64,000 nucleotides of DNA from Deltaproteobacteria bacterium (GTDB taxonomy: Bacteria; Myxococcota_A; UBA9160; UBA6930), in the NCBI GenBank assembly GCA_029261815.1, contig JAJDAQ010000070.1:21902-85901 (forward strand), written 5' to 3'. A model generated the notes under the pieces. That model saw only the letters and a program-made list of their open reading frames with translations. It was not told where the DNA came from and did not search any database. Positions 32,169-39,828 of this stretch are shown here, piece by piece (the first letter of the stretch is position 1; each line of letters opens with the position of its first letter). The position numbers and the translations under genes are program-made.

Positions 32169-32605
32169 GAGAGGGTCCTCCAGGGGGGTCGCGAGTGACG
32201 TACCGATTCGCGCGGACCGCGCGGATCGCGCACGGCTTCGTCGGGAAGCTCGTGCGTGGGAATGGACGGCAGGATGAGCCACTCGCCGCGACGGTCGGCG
32301 CGCGCCAGCGGCCGGCCGATGTCGAGCAGCGAGTCGGTGGGCCGGCGCAGCGATCCGAGTGCATGGATCGTTGCTGCGTCGAGGTCGAGATCGGCCTCAT
32401 CGGGCGCGATCCCAGCCGGCGGCCAGACAAATACCGCGACGAGGGCGGCCAGCGTCGCAGTCGCGAGGAGTACGGGCCAGCGTCGCGGGCGCGTCTCCGC
32501 TTGCTGGGCGCGCGCCCGGGCCACCAGGCGCGCCGCGGGTTCCGCACGTGCGGCATCGGCATCGCGGACTTCGGCGAAGCGCTGGCGTAGTTCGTCGTCG
32601 GTCAT
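32165..32605 (-). CDS. anti-sigma factor-like membrane protein
   Basis: The 146-residue product has a soluble N-terminal helical region (MTDDELRQRFAEVRDADAARAEPAARLVARARAQQAE), one transmembrane segment at about residues 43-61 (PVLLATATLAALVAVFVW) and a periplasmic tail without cysteines. Its gene follows the ECF sigma factor with an ATGA overlap. Cytoplasmic helix plus single membrane segment fits an anti-sigma factor that holds the sigma factor; the classical zinc-binding HxxxCxxC motif is absent. Confidence 0.65.
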   Translation of the reverse strand: MTDDELRQRFAEVRDADAARAEPAARLVARARAQQAETRPRRWPVLLATATLAALVAVFVWPPAGIAPDEADLDLDAATIHALGSLRRPTDSLLDIGRPLARADRRGEWLILPSIPTHELPDEAVRDPRGPRESVRHSRPPWRTLS

Positions 32606-33123
32606 CGGGTCGCCTCCAGGGCGGTCGGTTCGGAAGCGTTCTCGAGCGCCTCGCGGAGGCGTTTCTTGCCACGGGCGTAGTGCGTTCGGGCGGTGCCCAC
32701 CGTGACGCCCATGACCTCGGCGGCGCCCTCCACCGTGAGGTCTTCATAGAAAACGAGGTGAAGGACTTCTTGCTGGCGACGTCCCAAGCCGCCCATTGCC
32801 CGGAGCAATGCGGCGGCGGATTCGCGGAGGACCACGTCATCGTCCTGTCGCGTCGATGGTTCGGGCTCAGCGATTCGGCCCGGCAACAACGCGGCGAGTC
32901 GGCTGCGCCGATGCCGTTCGAGGGCCGTGCGCCGGATCACGCCAAACAGGAAGGTGCGCGGCGCCGAACGGCCCGAAAACCGAGCCCGCCCGTCGAGCAA
33001 CTTCAAGTACGCGGTCTGTAACACCTCGTCAGCCTCCGCCCGGTTTCCTGCGCAGCAGCGCAGGGCCCATCCGAAGCCCGCTTCGTGGGAGCGTTCGATC
33101 TCGGCTTCCCAGTTCACGGACAC
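32602..33123 (-). CDS. ECF-type RNA polymerase sigma factor
   Basis: The 173-residue protein has sigma region 2 (AEADEVLQTAYLKLLDGRARF, about residues 29-49, and PRTFLFGVIRRTALERHRR) and region 4 (LGRRQQEVLHLVFYEDLTVE, GAAEVMGVTVGTARTHYARGKKRLREAL, about 110-160). The start is GTG 33123 or, with a better-placed GAGG, GTG 33117. It heads a four-gene operon with overlapping stop/start codons. It should direct transcription of its own operon and possibly other genes when released by the anti-sigma-like product. Confidence 0.85.
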   Translation of the reverse strand: MSVNWEAEIERSHEAGFGWALRCCAGNRAEADEVLQTAYLKLLDGRARFSGRSAPRTFLFGVIRRTALERHRRSRLAALLPGRIAEPEPSTRQDDDVVLRESAAALLRAMGGLGRRQQEVLHLVFYEDLTVEGAAEVMGVTVGTARTHYARGKKRLREALENASEPTALEATR

Positions 33124-33226
33124 CTCGGCACCTCACCCGGCGAACCCGGATGCTGAGTCTGGGTGTCTCGGGGCCCGCGCCTATAGGACAGGGTGCTGGC
33201 ATTCGGCCGGAGACGCGCCCAATGCC

Positions 33227-33862
33227 CTAGATCGTGCAGGACACGCCGGTTCCGCCGAGACCGCAGTAACCGCCCGGGTTCTTGTCGAGATACTGCTGGT
33301 GGTAGTCCTCGGCGTAGTAGAACTGGGGTGCGGCGACGACCTCGGTGGTGATCTCGCTGTGGCCGGCCGCCGCCAGGGCCTTCTGGAAGGCTTCGAGGGA
33401 GGCGAGTGCCGCGGTCTGTTGGGCGTCGGAAGTCGTGTAGATCCCGGACCGGTACTGGGTGCCGATGTCGTTCCCCTGGCGCATGCCCTGGGTGGGGTTG
33501 TGGGCCTCCCAGAACACCTTCAGCAACGCGTCGAAGCTGACACGCGCAGGGTCGAATACGACGCGAACGACTTCGTTGTGGCCCGTTCGTCCACTGCAGA
33601 CCTCTTCGTACGTCGGATTGGGCGTATGGCCGCCGGCATAGCCGACCGCGGTCGTGAAGACGCCCGGGGTCTGCCAGAACTTCCGCTCCGCACCCCAGAA
33701 GCAGCCGAGGCCGAACAACGCCACCTCGTGGTCTTCGGGGAAGGGCGGCAAGAGCGGGTTGCCGAGCACGGTGTGCTGCCCGGCAACGGGCATCTTCTGG
33801 CTGCGACCGGGAAGTGCTTGATCCGGGGTGGGCATCTGGTTCTTGAGAGAGAGAAAACTCAT
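33227..33862 (-). CDS. msrA: peptide methionine sulfoxide reductase MsrA
   Basis: ATG 33862 is preceded by GGAGG. The 211-residue protein carries the catalytic GCFWGAE motif (about residue 53), [26 protein letters not shown], and a C-terminal [10 protein letters not shown] with resolving cysteines. An N-terminal extension of about 30 residues with [11 protein letters not shown], as found in the longer MsrA group, is present. It reduces methionine-S-sulfoxide in proteins using thioredoxin. No msrB is adjacent. It is a single gene, divergent from exonuclease III. Confidence 0.95.
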   Translation of the reverse strand: MSFLSLKNQMPTPDQALPGRSQKMPVAGQHTVLGNPLLPPFPEDHEVALFGLGCFWGAERKFWQTPGVFTTAVGYAGGHTPNPTYEEVCSGRTGHNEVVRVVFDPARVSFDALLKVFWEAHNPTQGMRQGNDIGTQYRSGIYTTSDAQQTAALASLEAFQKALAAAGHSEITTEVVAAPQFYYAEDYHQQYLDKNPGGYCGLGGTGVSCTI

Positions 33863-33982
33863 GGCGGGTCCTCCGTGCGTGACGATTCTAGCGAGTGTCG
33901 TGCGTTGGATGCCGCCCCGTCGTGGGCGGTGACGCACTCCGGCGCGCGCCAGGGGCTACCATGCCCGCCGGAGGAATACTGC

Positions 33983-34756
33983 GTGCGCATCGCCACCTGG
34001 AACATCAATGGGCTCCGGGCCCGCATCGACTTCGTCCTGCGCTGGCTCGACGAGCGAAAGCCCGATGTCGTCGGCTTTCAGGAGCTCAAGATGGCCGATG
34101 ACAAGTTTCCCCACGATGTCTTCGAGGCAGCGGGCTACCAGGCCGTCACGCACGGCCAGAAGAGTTGGAACGGTGTGGCGATCCTCTCGAGGAAGCCTGT
34201 CGAAGTGCTTCAGCGAGGGTTGCCGGGGCAGGAAGAGTTCGGCGCCCGTTTGATCACGGCACGCGTCGAAGACTTCGTCTTTACCACGGTCTATTGCCCC
34301 AACGGCAAGCGCGTCGAGCATGACGACTATCCGCGGAAGCTCGCGTGGTTCGACGCCCTCTCGGCGCATCTGGAAGTCCATCACGGAGAGGGCGTCCCTG
34401 CCGTCGTCTGCGGCGACTTCAACATCGTTCCCGAAGCCATCGATGGGTGGGACGAGAAGAAGCACACCGGTGACATCTTCCATACCAATGCGGAGCGCGA
34501 GCGGATTCAGGCGTTGTTCGGCGCCGGCTGGATCGACGTCTACCGGAAGCTCCATCCCGACGAGCAGGCGTTCTCGTGGTGGGACTATCGCGGCGGGGCT
34601 TTCCATCGACGCATGGGCCTCCGTATCGATTTCCTGCTCGGGCGAGGCGCGGTGCTCGATCGCGTCCAGCACGTGGAGATCGACCGCGAGTACCGCAAGA
34701 AGCAGGACGGATTGACGGCCTCGGACCACGCGCCGGTCTTCGCCGACCTGGGCTGA
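33983..34756 (+). CDS. xthA: exodeoxyribonuclease III family protein
   Basis: GTG 33983 is preceded by GGAGGAAT. The 257-residue protein shows the full EEP nuclease set: TWNINGLRAR (Asn7-type), FQELKMAD (Glu metal ligand), TVYCPNG, GDFNIVPEAIDGWD (Asp/Asn catalytic pair) and the final SDHAPVFADL (Asp-His). It repairs AP sites and 3'-blocked ends. Upstream frame continues far but composition and the ribosome-binding site define this start. A hairpin downstream (34770-34810) separates it from the next gene. Confidence 0.92.
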   Translation: MRIATWNINGLRARIDFVLRWLDERKPDVVGFQELKMADDKFPHDVFEAAGYQAVTHGQKSWNGVAILSRKPVEVLQRGLPGQEEFGARLITARVEDFVFTTVYCPNGKRVEHDDYPRKLAWFDALSAHLEVHHGEGVPAVVCGDFNIVPEAIDGWDEKKHTGDIFHTNAERERIQALFGAGWIDVYRKLHPDEQAFSWWDYRGGAFHRRMGLRIDFLLGRGAVLDRVQHVEIDREYRKKQDGLTASDHAPVFADLG

Positions 34757-34769
34757 CCACGACGGGTCA

Positions 34770-34810
34770 AGTCCCCCCAGCCGACCACCGATACAAGCAG
34801 CTGGGGGACT
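34770..34810 (+). promoter_or_regulatory. hairpin masking a ribosome-binding site
   Basis: AGTCCCCCCAGC (34770-34781) pairs with GCTGGGGGACT (34800-34810) with one bulged C and an 18-nt loop. The right arm contains the GGGGGA Shine-Dalgarno-like sequence and ends 4 nt before the GTG at 34815. It may act as terminator for exonuclease III or as a translational control element for the next gene. Confidence 0.5.
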
Positions 34811-34814
34811 GTCC

Positions 34815-35594
34815 GTGCCGATAGCCATCTTGATCCTGGGGCTCGTGACTGCCGCATTCGTCTGGATCGCGGTCCGTTTGATTCGGGCAGGCGCCCGGCG
34901 CTCGCCGGAACGAACGCTCGGCTACGCATTCCTGACGCTAGGCGTCGCAATCCTTCCGCGCTTTACGGCCGCACAGATGATGTCGAAAGGTGCCGAGGGC
35001 ACGGCCTTCGATGCCTTCAACATCGCGACCCACTTGCTGCTGTTCCTCTCCCTGATCGGCATCCTGTTGTTCATCCGCCAGGTCTTCCATCCTGAAGGTC
35101 GACTGGGCTGGACCCTTGTCGGTGTCCTCGGCGGCGTGAACGTTCTCCCGATGATCGCGATGGCCCTCGACGGCGGAGCCCAGCTCGAGCTGACCTGGGG
35201 AGCTGTCGTGGGGAACGGTGTCCGGACGATGCCCTTCATCTGGGGCTTCGTCGAATGCGTCCGTTATGCGGCGCAACTCGACCGGCAGCACGCACTCGGA
35301 CTGTCTCCCGATCCGATCGTTCGGAATCGGTTCCGGCTCTGGACCCTTTGGACCGGCGCGCTCGGGTTCATGCCGTTGTTCGTGATCGGCATCCGGCTTT
35401 ACGCCATGCGGCTCGTCGCACAGGGCCTCGAGCCAGCGGTGGCGATGCCGTGGGCGCTTCCGGTTGCTGCCAGCGTGATGGGGACCAGCTGCGTCGTTGC
35501 CGCGATCGGTCTGTGGCTCGCGTTCTTCCCGCCCGCGCGCTACGCGGCGTGGGTCCAGCGCAAGGCTGCTGAGGCTTCGCCCGCCAGCGCTTGA
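34815..35594 (+). CDS. hypothetical multi-pass membrane protein
   Basis: GTG 34815 encodes 259 residues with about seven hydrophobic helices (IAILILGLVTAAFVWIAV at the N-terminus; IATHLLLFLSLIGILLFI; MGTSCVVAAIGLWLAFF near the C-terminus). No charged motif or known signature is visible, so no function is assigned. Its start codon lies directly behind a strong hairpin that covers the ribosome-binding site. It ends 1 nt before the stop codon of the convergent SDR gene. Confidence 0.7.
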   Translation: MPIAILILGLVTAAFVWIAVRLIRAGARRSPERTLGYAFLTLGVAILPRFTAAQMMSKGAEGTAFDAFNIATHLLLFLSLIGILLFIRQVFHPEGRLGWTLVGVLGGVNVLPMIAMALDGGAQLELTWGAVVGNGVRTMPFIWGFVECVRYAAQLDRQHALGLSPDPIVRNRFRLWTLWTGALGFMPLFVIGIRLYAMRLVAQGLEPAVAMPWALPVAASVMGTSCVVAAIGLWLAFFPPARYAAWVQRKAAEASPASA

Positions 35595-36554
35595 TCAGGC
35601 GACGTCGAAGCGTTCGCCCAACAGATCTTCAGTGTACCGCCAGAGCCGCTCGGCGTTGGCCGTGTCGAGGGCCCAGTCCGAGCATCCGAGGGACCCTGCC
35701 GGCGGCACCGTGCCCGAAACCTGGCAGTCCTCGAGGTAGATCGCGCCGCGCCCCTCGAGTTCGGGCGCAGTCGCCGCAAAAACCTGGGTCGCCGCGCCGG
35801 CTTCGACGGGCTTGAACGTCATCGGAGGCTGGTCGTCGCTACGACTCCCGGTGATTGCCTTGATGTCCTCCGCGTCCATGTGACGCGCCAGCTCCGTCAT
35901 GATGACGCCCGGGTGGATGGCGTAGGCGTGGACGCCGGCCGGCCCGAGGCGGCGATCGAGTTCGACTGCGTGAAGCACATTCGCGGTCTTGCTCTGCCCG
36001 TAGGCCACGAATTTGTCGTAGTCGCGTGTATTGAAGTGCATGTCGTCATAGTCCACATCGCTGAATCGGTGGCCGCCCGAGGATACGTTGACCACGCGGC
36101 TGGGCGCGGCCGCCTTCAGCGCCGGTGCCAGCAGGGCCGTCAACAGGAAATGTCCGACGTGGTTCGTCGCGAACTGCTGCTCCCAGCCTTCGGCCGTCCG
36201 GCCCAGCGGGCACGCCATGACGCCGGCATTGTTGATCAGCAGGTCGAGCCGGTCGTGGTCGGCGAGCCAACCCTTGGCGAACGCGCGGACGCTGTCGGGC
36301 GCGTCGAGGGCTAGCGGGCGGACATCGAGCTGGTCGTTGCCCGTGGTTCGTTGGATCTCGTCCGCAACGGCCTGGGTCTTCTCGACGTTGCGTCCCGTGA
36401 GTGTGACGGCCGCGCCCTTGGCCGCGAGTGCGCGTGCCGTCTCCGCGCCGAGCCCACTGGAACAACCGGTGACGACCACGCGCTTGCCAGCGAGATCGAT
36501 GCCCTCGAGGACCTGGTCCGTCGTTGAATTCGCGTCGAAGTGGCGTGCGCTCAT
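35595..36554 (-). CDS. SDR-family oxidoreductase (retinol-dehydrogenase-like)
   Basis: The 319-residue protein has the extended N-terminus and motifs of the retinol-dehydrogenase/WWOX-like SDR group: TGCSSGLGAETARAL (about 28-42), a basic residue after strand 2 (LTGRN, favouring NADP), LLINNAGVMACP, NHVGHFLLTALL, NVSSGGHRF and the catalytic YGQSKTANVL. It reduces or oxidises a hydrophobic carbonyl/alcohol substrate. ATG 36554 is 7 nt after the stop of the GST-like gene, so the two form an operon. Confidence 0.85.
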   Translation of the reverse strand: MSARHFDANSTTDQVLEGIDLAGKRVVVTGCSSGLGAETARALAAKGAAVTLTGRNVEKTQAVADEIQRTTGNDQLDVRPLALDAPDSVRAFAKGWLADHDRLDLLINNAGVMACPLGRTAEGWEQQFATNHVGHFLLTALLAPALKAAAPSRVVNVSSGGHRFSDVDYDDMHFNTRDYDKFVAYGQSKTANVLHAVELDRRLGPAGVHAYAIHPGVIMTELARHMDAEDIKAITGSRSDDQPPMTFKPVEAGAATQVFAATAPELEGRGAIYLEDCQVSGTVPPAGSLGCSDWALDTANAERLWRYTEDLLGERFDVA

Positions 36555-36561
36555 GTGGCTC

Positions 36562-37338
36562 CTAGAGGACGACGGGCAGCACGAGGTGCTCGTCGTAGAT
36601 GAAGTCGCGGTGTTCGAGGAGGCCCTGGCCGAGCAGTTCGGCGACCACGGGGTCATTCGAAGAGAACATCGCCGCGATCGGAGGTGCCATCGGCATCTTC
36701 TCCGGCGGCAGCGGCGACACGAGATTGCAGAACGTGGCCCAGTAGATGTCGAGCGCGGTCAGCTGTTCGCCCATCAGGTAGCGGTGGCCCGCCGCGCGTT
36801 GGTCGGCGAGGCGTTGGCTCAGCATCCGCAGGATGTCGTGTACCCGCTGCTCGGCCTGGGCCGCGTGGACATCGTTGAAGCCGTACTTGCCGCCGAGGTA
36901 GCTCGACATCGGGTCCGGCGGATCATTGTGGATGCCGCGCGCGATCATGATGAGGCGCTGGCACCAGCCGAAGCCCATCTCGCCCGCGATCTCGTGGCAG
37001 AGTCCGAAGAACAGACTGCGCTCTTCCGGGGCGAAGGGAATCAGGGCAGGCGCCGATGTCAGCCGCTCGGCGAGCAGCAGGATCTCGGCCCAACCGTCGC
37101 GCGGCGGCTCGTCGTCGAACACCGCGACGGGGTAGCTGGCCTGGCCCGTCCATGCTTCGAGTGAGCCCGGCGGGTCGTCTCGGGTCGCATGGACAAGAGC
37201 GTACGGCACCCCCTTCACGTGGAGGATTCCGAGTGCGGCCTGGGTCCAGGGGCTTGGTACGCCCGTGATGGCCAGCAGGCGCAGCCCCGGAAGGCTGCGG
37301 GCTTCGGTCAAGCTGACGGGGCCGGAAACGTGCGACAT
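36562..37338 (-). CDS. glutathione S-transferase-like protein
   Basis: The 258-residue protein combines a degenerate thioredoxin-like N-terminal domain (LRLLAITGVPSPWTQAALGILHVKGVPYALVHATRDD, then SYPVAVFDDEPPRDGWAEILLLAERL) with an all-helical C-terminal domain (QRVHDILRMLSQRLADQR, GEQLTALDIYWATFCN). The LTALDIYWA motif is the GST C-terminal N-capping box. It may conjugate or isomerise a substrate that the adjacent SDR also handles; that link is inferred from the operon. Confidence 0.75.
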   Translation of the reverse strand: MSHVSGPVSLTEARSLPGLRLLAITGVPSPWTQAALGILHVKGVPYALVHATRDDPPGSLEAWTGQASYPVAVFDDEPPRDGWAEILLLAERLTSAPALIPFAPEERSLFFGLCHEIAGEMGFGWCQRLIMIARGIHNDPPDPMSSYLGGKYGFNDVHAAQAEQRVHDILRMLSQRLADQRAAGHRYLMGEQLTALDIYWATFCNLVSPLPPEKMPMAPPIAAMFSSNDPVVAELLGQGLLEHRDFIYDEHLVLPVVL

Positions 37339-37408
37339 CGGTTCCTCTGGGGGCGCGAGAAGAGGCGCCTATCCTAGCAGCGGGGTACGAATCTCCGTCG
37401 GAGGGGAC

Positions 37409-38353
37409 ATGATCGAGCGCACGATTCCGCGCGACGGGCCGTACGACTTCCGCCGGACATTGAAGCCCGTGTCCGCGGGCCGCCATGATCCCACGCTCCG
37501 GCTCCGCCCCGATGCCATGGTGACGGCGACGCACACACCGGACGGACCCGCGACGCTGGGGATCGAGCCTGCGGACGAAGCGCGCTGGGTTGCGCGTGCG
37601 TGGGGCGCCGGTGCGGACTGGATCCTGGAACGAGCGGAGGCATGGCTGGCAATCGGAGATGCGCCGCCGGCCGGCTTCGTTGATGCCCATCCGGAGCTCG
37701 CTCATTTCGCCAAACGCGCGGCTGGGCAACGGATCGCGCGGCCCGCGCGTGTCTTTGAGCATCTGGCATTGCTGGTGTTGCAGCAGCTCGTGACCGGCAA
37801 GGAGTCCAAGCGCGCTTTCGGGCGGATGGTGCGCCGTTATTCGGAGCCAGCGCCCGGGCCGTTTCCTGAACTGTTCCTGCCGCTCCACTCCGAGGCGCTC
37901 CGCGCGGTTCCGGCGGCCGCATTCATTCCGCTCGGGATCGTCCCGCGAATGGGCGAGACGCTCCACCGCATCGCCGCGATTGCACCGCGACTCGAAGAGG
38001 TCGCCAGAATGGCGCCGAAGGATGCGCGCTCGCGGCTCCGTTCGATCCAGGGGATCGGACCCTGGACAACTGAAGCCTTGATGTTGGGCTCGCTCGGCGA
38101 CCCCGACGCCGTCGTCACGGGTGACTACCACCTCCCGAACACCATCGCGTTCCATCTGGCGGGCGAGCCGCGCGCCAACGACGAGCGCATGTTGGCGCTT
38201 CTCGCGCCCTACGCCGGCCAGCGTGGACGCGTTCAGCGTTGGGTCGCGACCGCCGGAGGAAAGGCGCCGCGCTATGGCCCGAGGCTCGAGGTGCGCGGGC
38301 TTCCGGATGACGCGAATCGCTGGCTGCGACGCGCCGGCCGGCGAGGCCGCTGA
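37409..38353 (+). CDS. DNA-3-methyladenine glycosylase (AlkA-like)
   Basis: ATG 37409 follows GGAGGGGA. The 314-residue protein has an N-terminal domain and a HhH-GPD module: LLVLQQLVTGKESKRAF (about 118-135) and LRSIQGIGPWTTEALMLGSLGDPDAVVTGD (about 211-240), where the hairpin IQGIGPWT and the later Asp match the AlkA catalytic arrangement. It excises alkylated bases. Compared with E. coli AlkA the N-terminal domain is divergent; the family call is firm, the exact substrate is not. Confidence 0.8.
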   Translation: MIERTIPRDGPYDFRRTLKPVSAGRHDPTLRLRPDAMVTATHTPDGPATLGIEPADEARWVARAWGAGADWILERAEAWLAIGDAPPAGFVDAHPELAHFAKRAAGQRIARPARVFEHLALLVLQQLVTGKESKRAFGRMVRRYSEPAPGPFPELFLPLHSEALRAVPAAAFIPLGIVPRMGETLHRIAAIAPRLEEVARMAPKDARSRLRSIQGIGPWTTEALMLGSLGDPDAVVTGDYHLPNTIAFHLAGEPRANDERMLALLAPYAGQRGRVQRWVATAGGKAPRYGPRLEVRGLPDDANRWLRRAGRRGR

Positions 38354-38416
38354 ACCCCAACGGTGCGAACGTCGCACTGTCCGAATCCCTGCGAGCATTC
38401 AGCGTGCGGCCCCGCC

Positions 38417-38422
38417 TAGACT
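38417..38422 (+). promoter_or_regulatory. -10 hexamer TAGACT, leaderless start
   Basis: TAGACT ends 6 nt before the ATG at 38429 with no Shine-Dalgarno sequence, giving a probable leaderless mRNA for the Lgt-like gene. Confidence 0.4.
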
Positions 38423-38428
38423 GTTCCG

Positions 38429-39178
38429 ATGATCCCCTACTGGCCCCACCCGACGCTCGATCTCGGCTTCTACACGATCGAGGCATTTCGGGTGCTCGTT
38501 CTGCTCGCGATCGCGGTGCAGTTCGAGATCACGGTGCGACGCGCACCCGGGTACGGAATTTCACGGGAAACCGCGACGCGCCTGATCGGTTGGGCCATCG
38601 GACTTGGCCTCGTGTCGGCTCACGTCTTCGACGTGGTCGCCTACTACCCCGAACGCTTGCGGGAAGACCCGTTCGAATTGTTCCGCGTGTGGGGAAGCCT
38701 CTCGTCGACGGGAGGCATGCTGGGCGGATTGACCGGCCTCTACGCGGTGGCTCGCTGGCGCGGGCTGGATCGCCGAGACCTCATCGCGTTCGTCGACGTG
38801 GTGATGTTCGCCTTGCCATTCACGTTGGCGTTGGGCCGTCTGGGTTGCGCACTCCAACACGACCATCTCGGTATCGCTTCGACCCACTGGTTGGCCGTCG
38901 CCTTTCCGTCCGGACCGCGTTTCGACCTGGGGCTGATCGAGTTCCTGTGGGTCGCCGGGATCGCGGGAGCCTTCCTCTGGCTCGATCGCGGCCCACGCCG
39001 CCCGGGGTTCTGGTTGGCCACATTCTTCGCCCTGTACGCTCCGGTGCGTTTCGGCATCGACTTCCTGCGCACTGACGACGCGACCTACGCCGGGCTGACA
39101 CCGGCGCAGTACCTTGCGATGGGAGCGACCCTGGGGGCCTTCGGCTGGCTCATCAGGACCCGCCGCACCGCCGCTTGA
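38429..39178 (+). CDS. Lgt-like (prolipoprotein diacylglyceryl transferase family)
   Basis: The 249-residue protein has about seven membrane helices and Lgt-like elements in order: HPTLDLGFYTIEAFRVLV at the N-terminus (Lgt 'i.l.-G...i..yg'), SSTGGMLGGLTG (about 90-101), GRLGCALQHDHLG (about 136-148, replacing the usual GRxGNFxNxEL/W) and a final helix with RFGIDFLR. The key Asn/Glu of the family signature are changed, so it may be a specialised or inactive paralogue rather than the housekeeping enzyme. It transfers diacylglyceryl groups to lipobox cysteines if active. Confidence 0.65.
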   Translation: MIPYWPHPTLDLGFYTIEAFRVLVLLAIAVQFEITVRRAPGYGISRETATRLIGWAIGLGLVSAHVFDVVAYYPERLREDPFELFRVWGSLSSTGGMLGGLTGLYAVARWRGLDRRDLIAFVDVVMFALPFTLALGRLGCALQHDHLGIASTHWLAVAFPSGPRFDLGLIEFLWVAGIAGAFLWLDRGPRRPGFWLATFFALYAPVRFGIDFLRTDDATYAGLTPAQYLAMGATLGAFGWLIRTRRTAA

Positions 39179-39219
39179 GCGCCCGTTGGAATCTGCGTCG
39201 GCAGCGGCCCAGCTCTTGG

Positions 39220-39225
39220 TAGTAT
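39220..39225 (+). promoter_or_regulatory. -10 hexamer TAGTAT, leaderless start
   Basis: TAGTAT lies 6 nt before the ATG at 39232; no Shine-Dalgarno sequence is present. Confidence 0.4.
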
Positions 39226-39231
39226 GGCTGG

Positions 39232-39828
39232 ATGGCACCCGAGAAGGCCGATCTCGTTGCGCGCGCGCTGCGCCGAGCGCTGGAAGCCCATGCGGGGCAG
39301 ACCCGGAAGGGCTCGGACGTGCCCTATGTCACCCACTGCATCCGGGTCGCTGCGCTCGTGATGCAGCATGGCGGAACGCCCGAGCAGATCGCGATCGCGC
39401 TGCTTCACGACACGGTCGAAGACTGCGACGAGGTGACCGAAGCGTCGTTGACGGTCGAATTTGGCACGCGGGTCGCCGCCCAGGTCGCCGTCTTGAGTGA
39501 CACGCTGCCTGGCGACACGGTGTCGCGAAAGAGTCCTTGGCGGGAGCGCAAGGAGGCGTACATCGCCCGGCTCCGGGGCGCGGATGAGACGGTGCACCTC
39601 GTCGCTGCCTGCGACAAGCTCGACAACCTTCGTTCTTTGGTCGCAGACATCGATCAACATGGCGTCGTGACCCTCGAGCGCTTTTCGGCGTCGCCGCGGC
39701 AGACGCGGTGGTACTACGAAACCGTGCGCGAGGGAATCGGCGATGTGCCGCAAGAACTCGCGGCCGAGCTCGAAGCGCTGACGCGACTCCTGGCTCGACA
39801 CATTCCGGAGGCGTCGGTCGAGCGATGA
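39232..39828 (+). CDS. HD-domain hydrolase, MESH1/SpoT-hydrolase-like
   Basis: The 198-residue protein has the stand-alone alarmone-hydrolase layout: HAGQTRKGSDVPYVTHCIRVAALV (first His), ALLHDTVEDCD (the HD pair, about residues 62-71, plus ED) and CDKLDNLRSL (late Asp). This 'RKG-xxPY-xxH...HDxxED...DxxxN' pattern is that of (p)ppGpp/NADPH-hydrolysing small proteins related to SpoT and MESH1. No synthetase domain follows, so it would only degrade. Its stop overlaps the dipeptidase start (ATGA). Confidence 0.8.
   Translation: MAPEKADLVARALRRALEAHAGQTRKGSDVPYVTHCIRVAALVMQHGGTPEQIAIALLHDTVEDCDEVTEASLTVEFGTRVAAQVAVLSDTLPGDTVSRKSPWRERKEAYIARLRGADETVHLVAACDKLDNLRSLVADIDQHGVVTLERFSASPRQTRWYYETVREGIGDVPQELAAELEALTRLLARHIPEASVER

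Noticed and set aside
32927..33982. Long 5' extension of the exonuclease III frame
   Set aside because: It runs antisense over msrA and the sigma factor gene; the conserved protein begins at GTG 33983, which has a ribosome-binding site.
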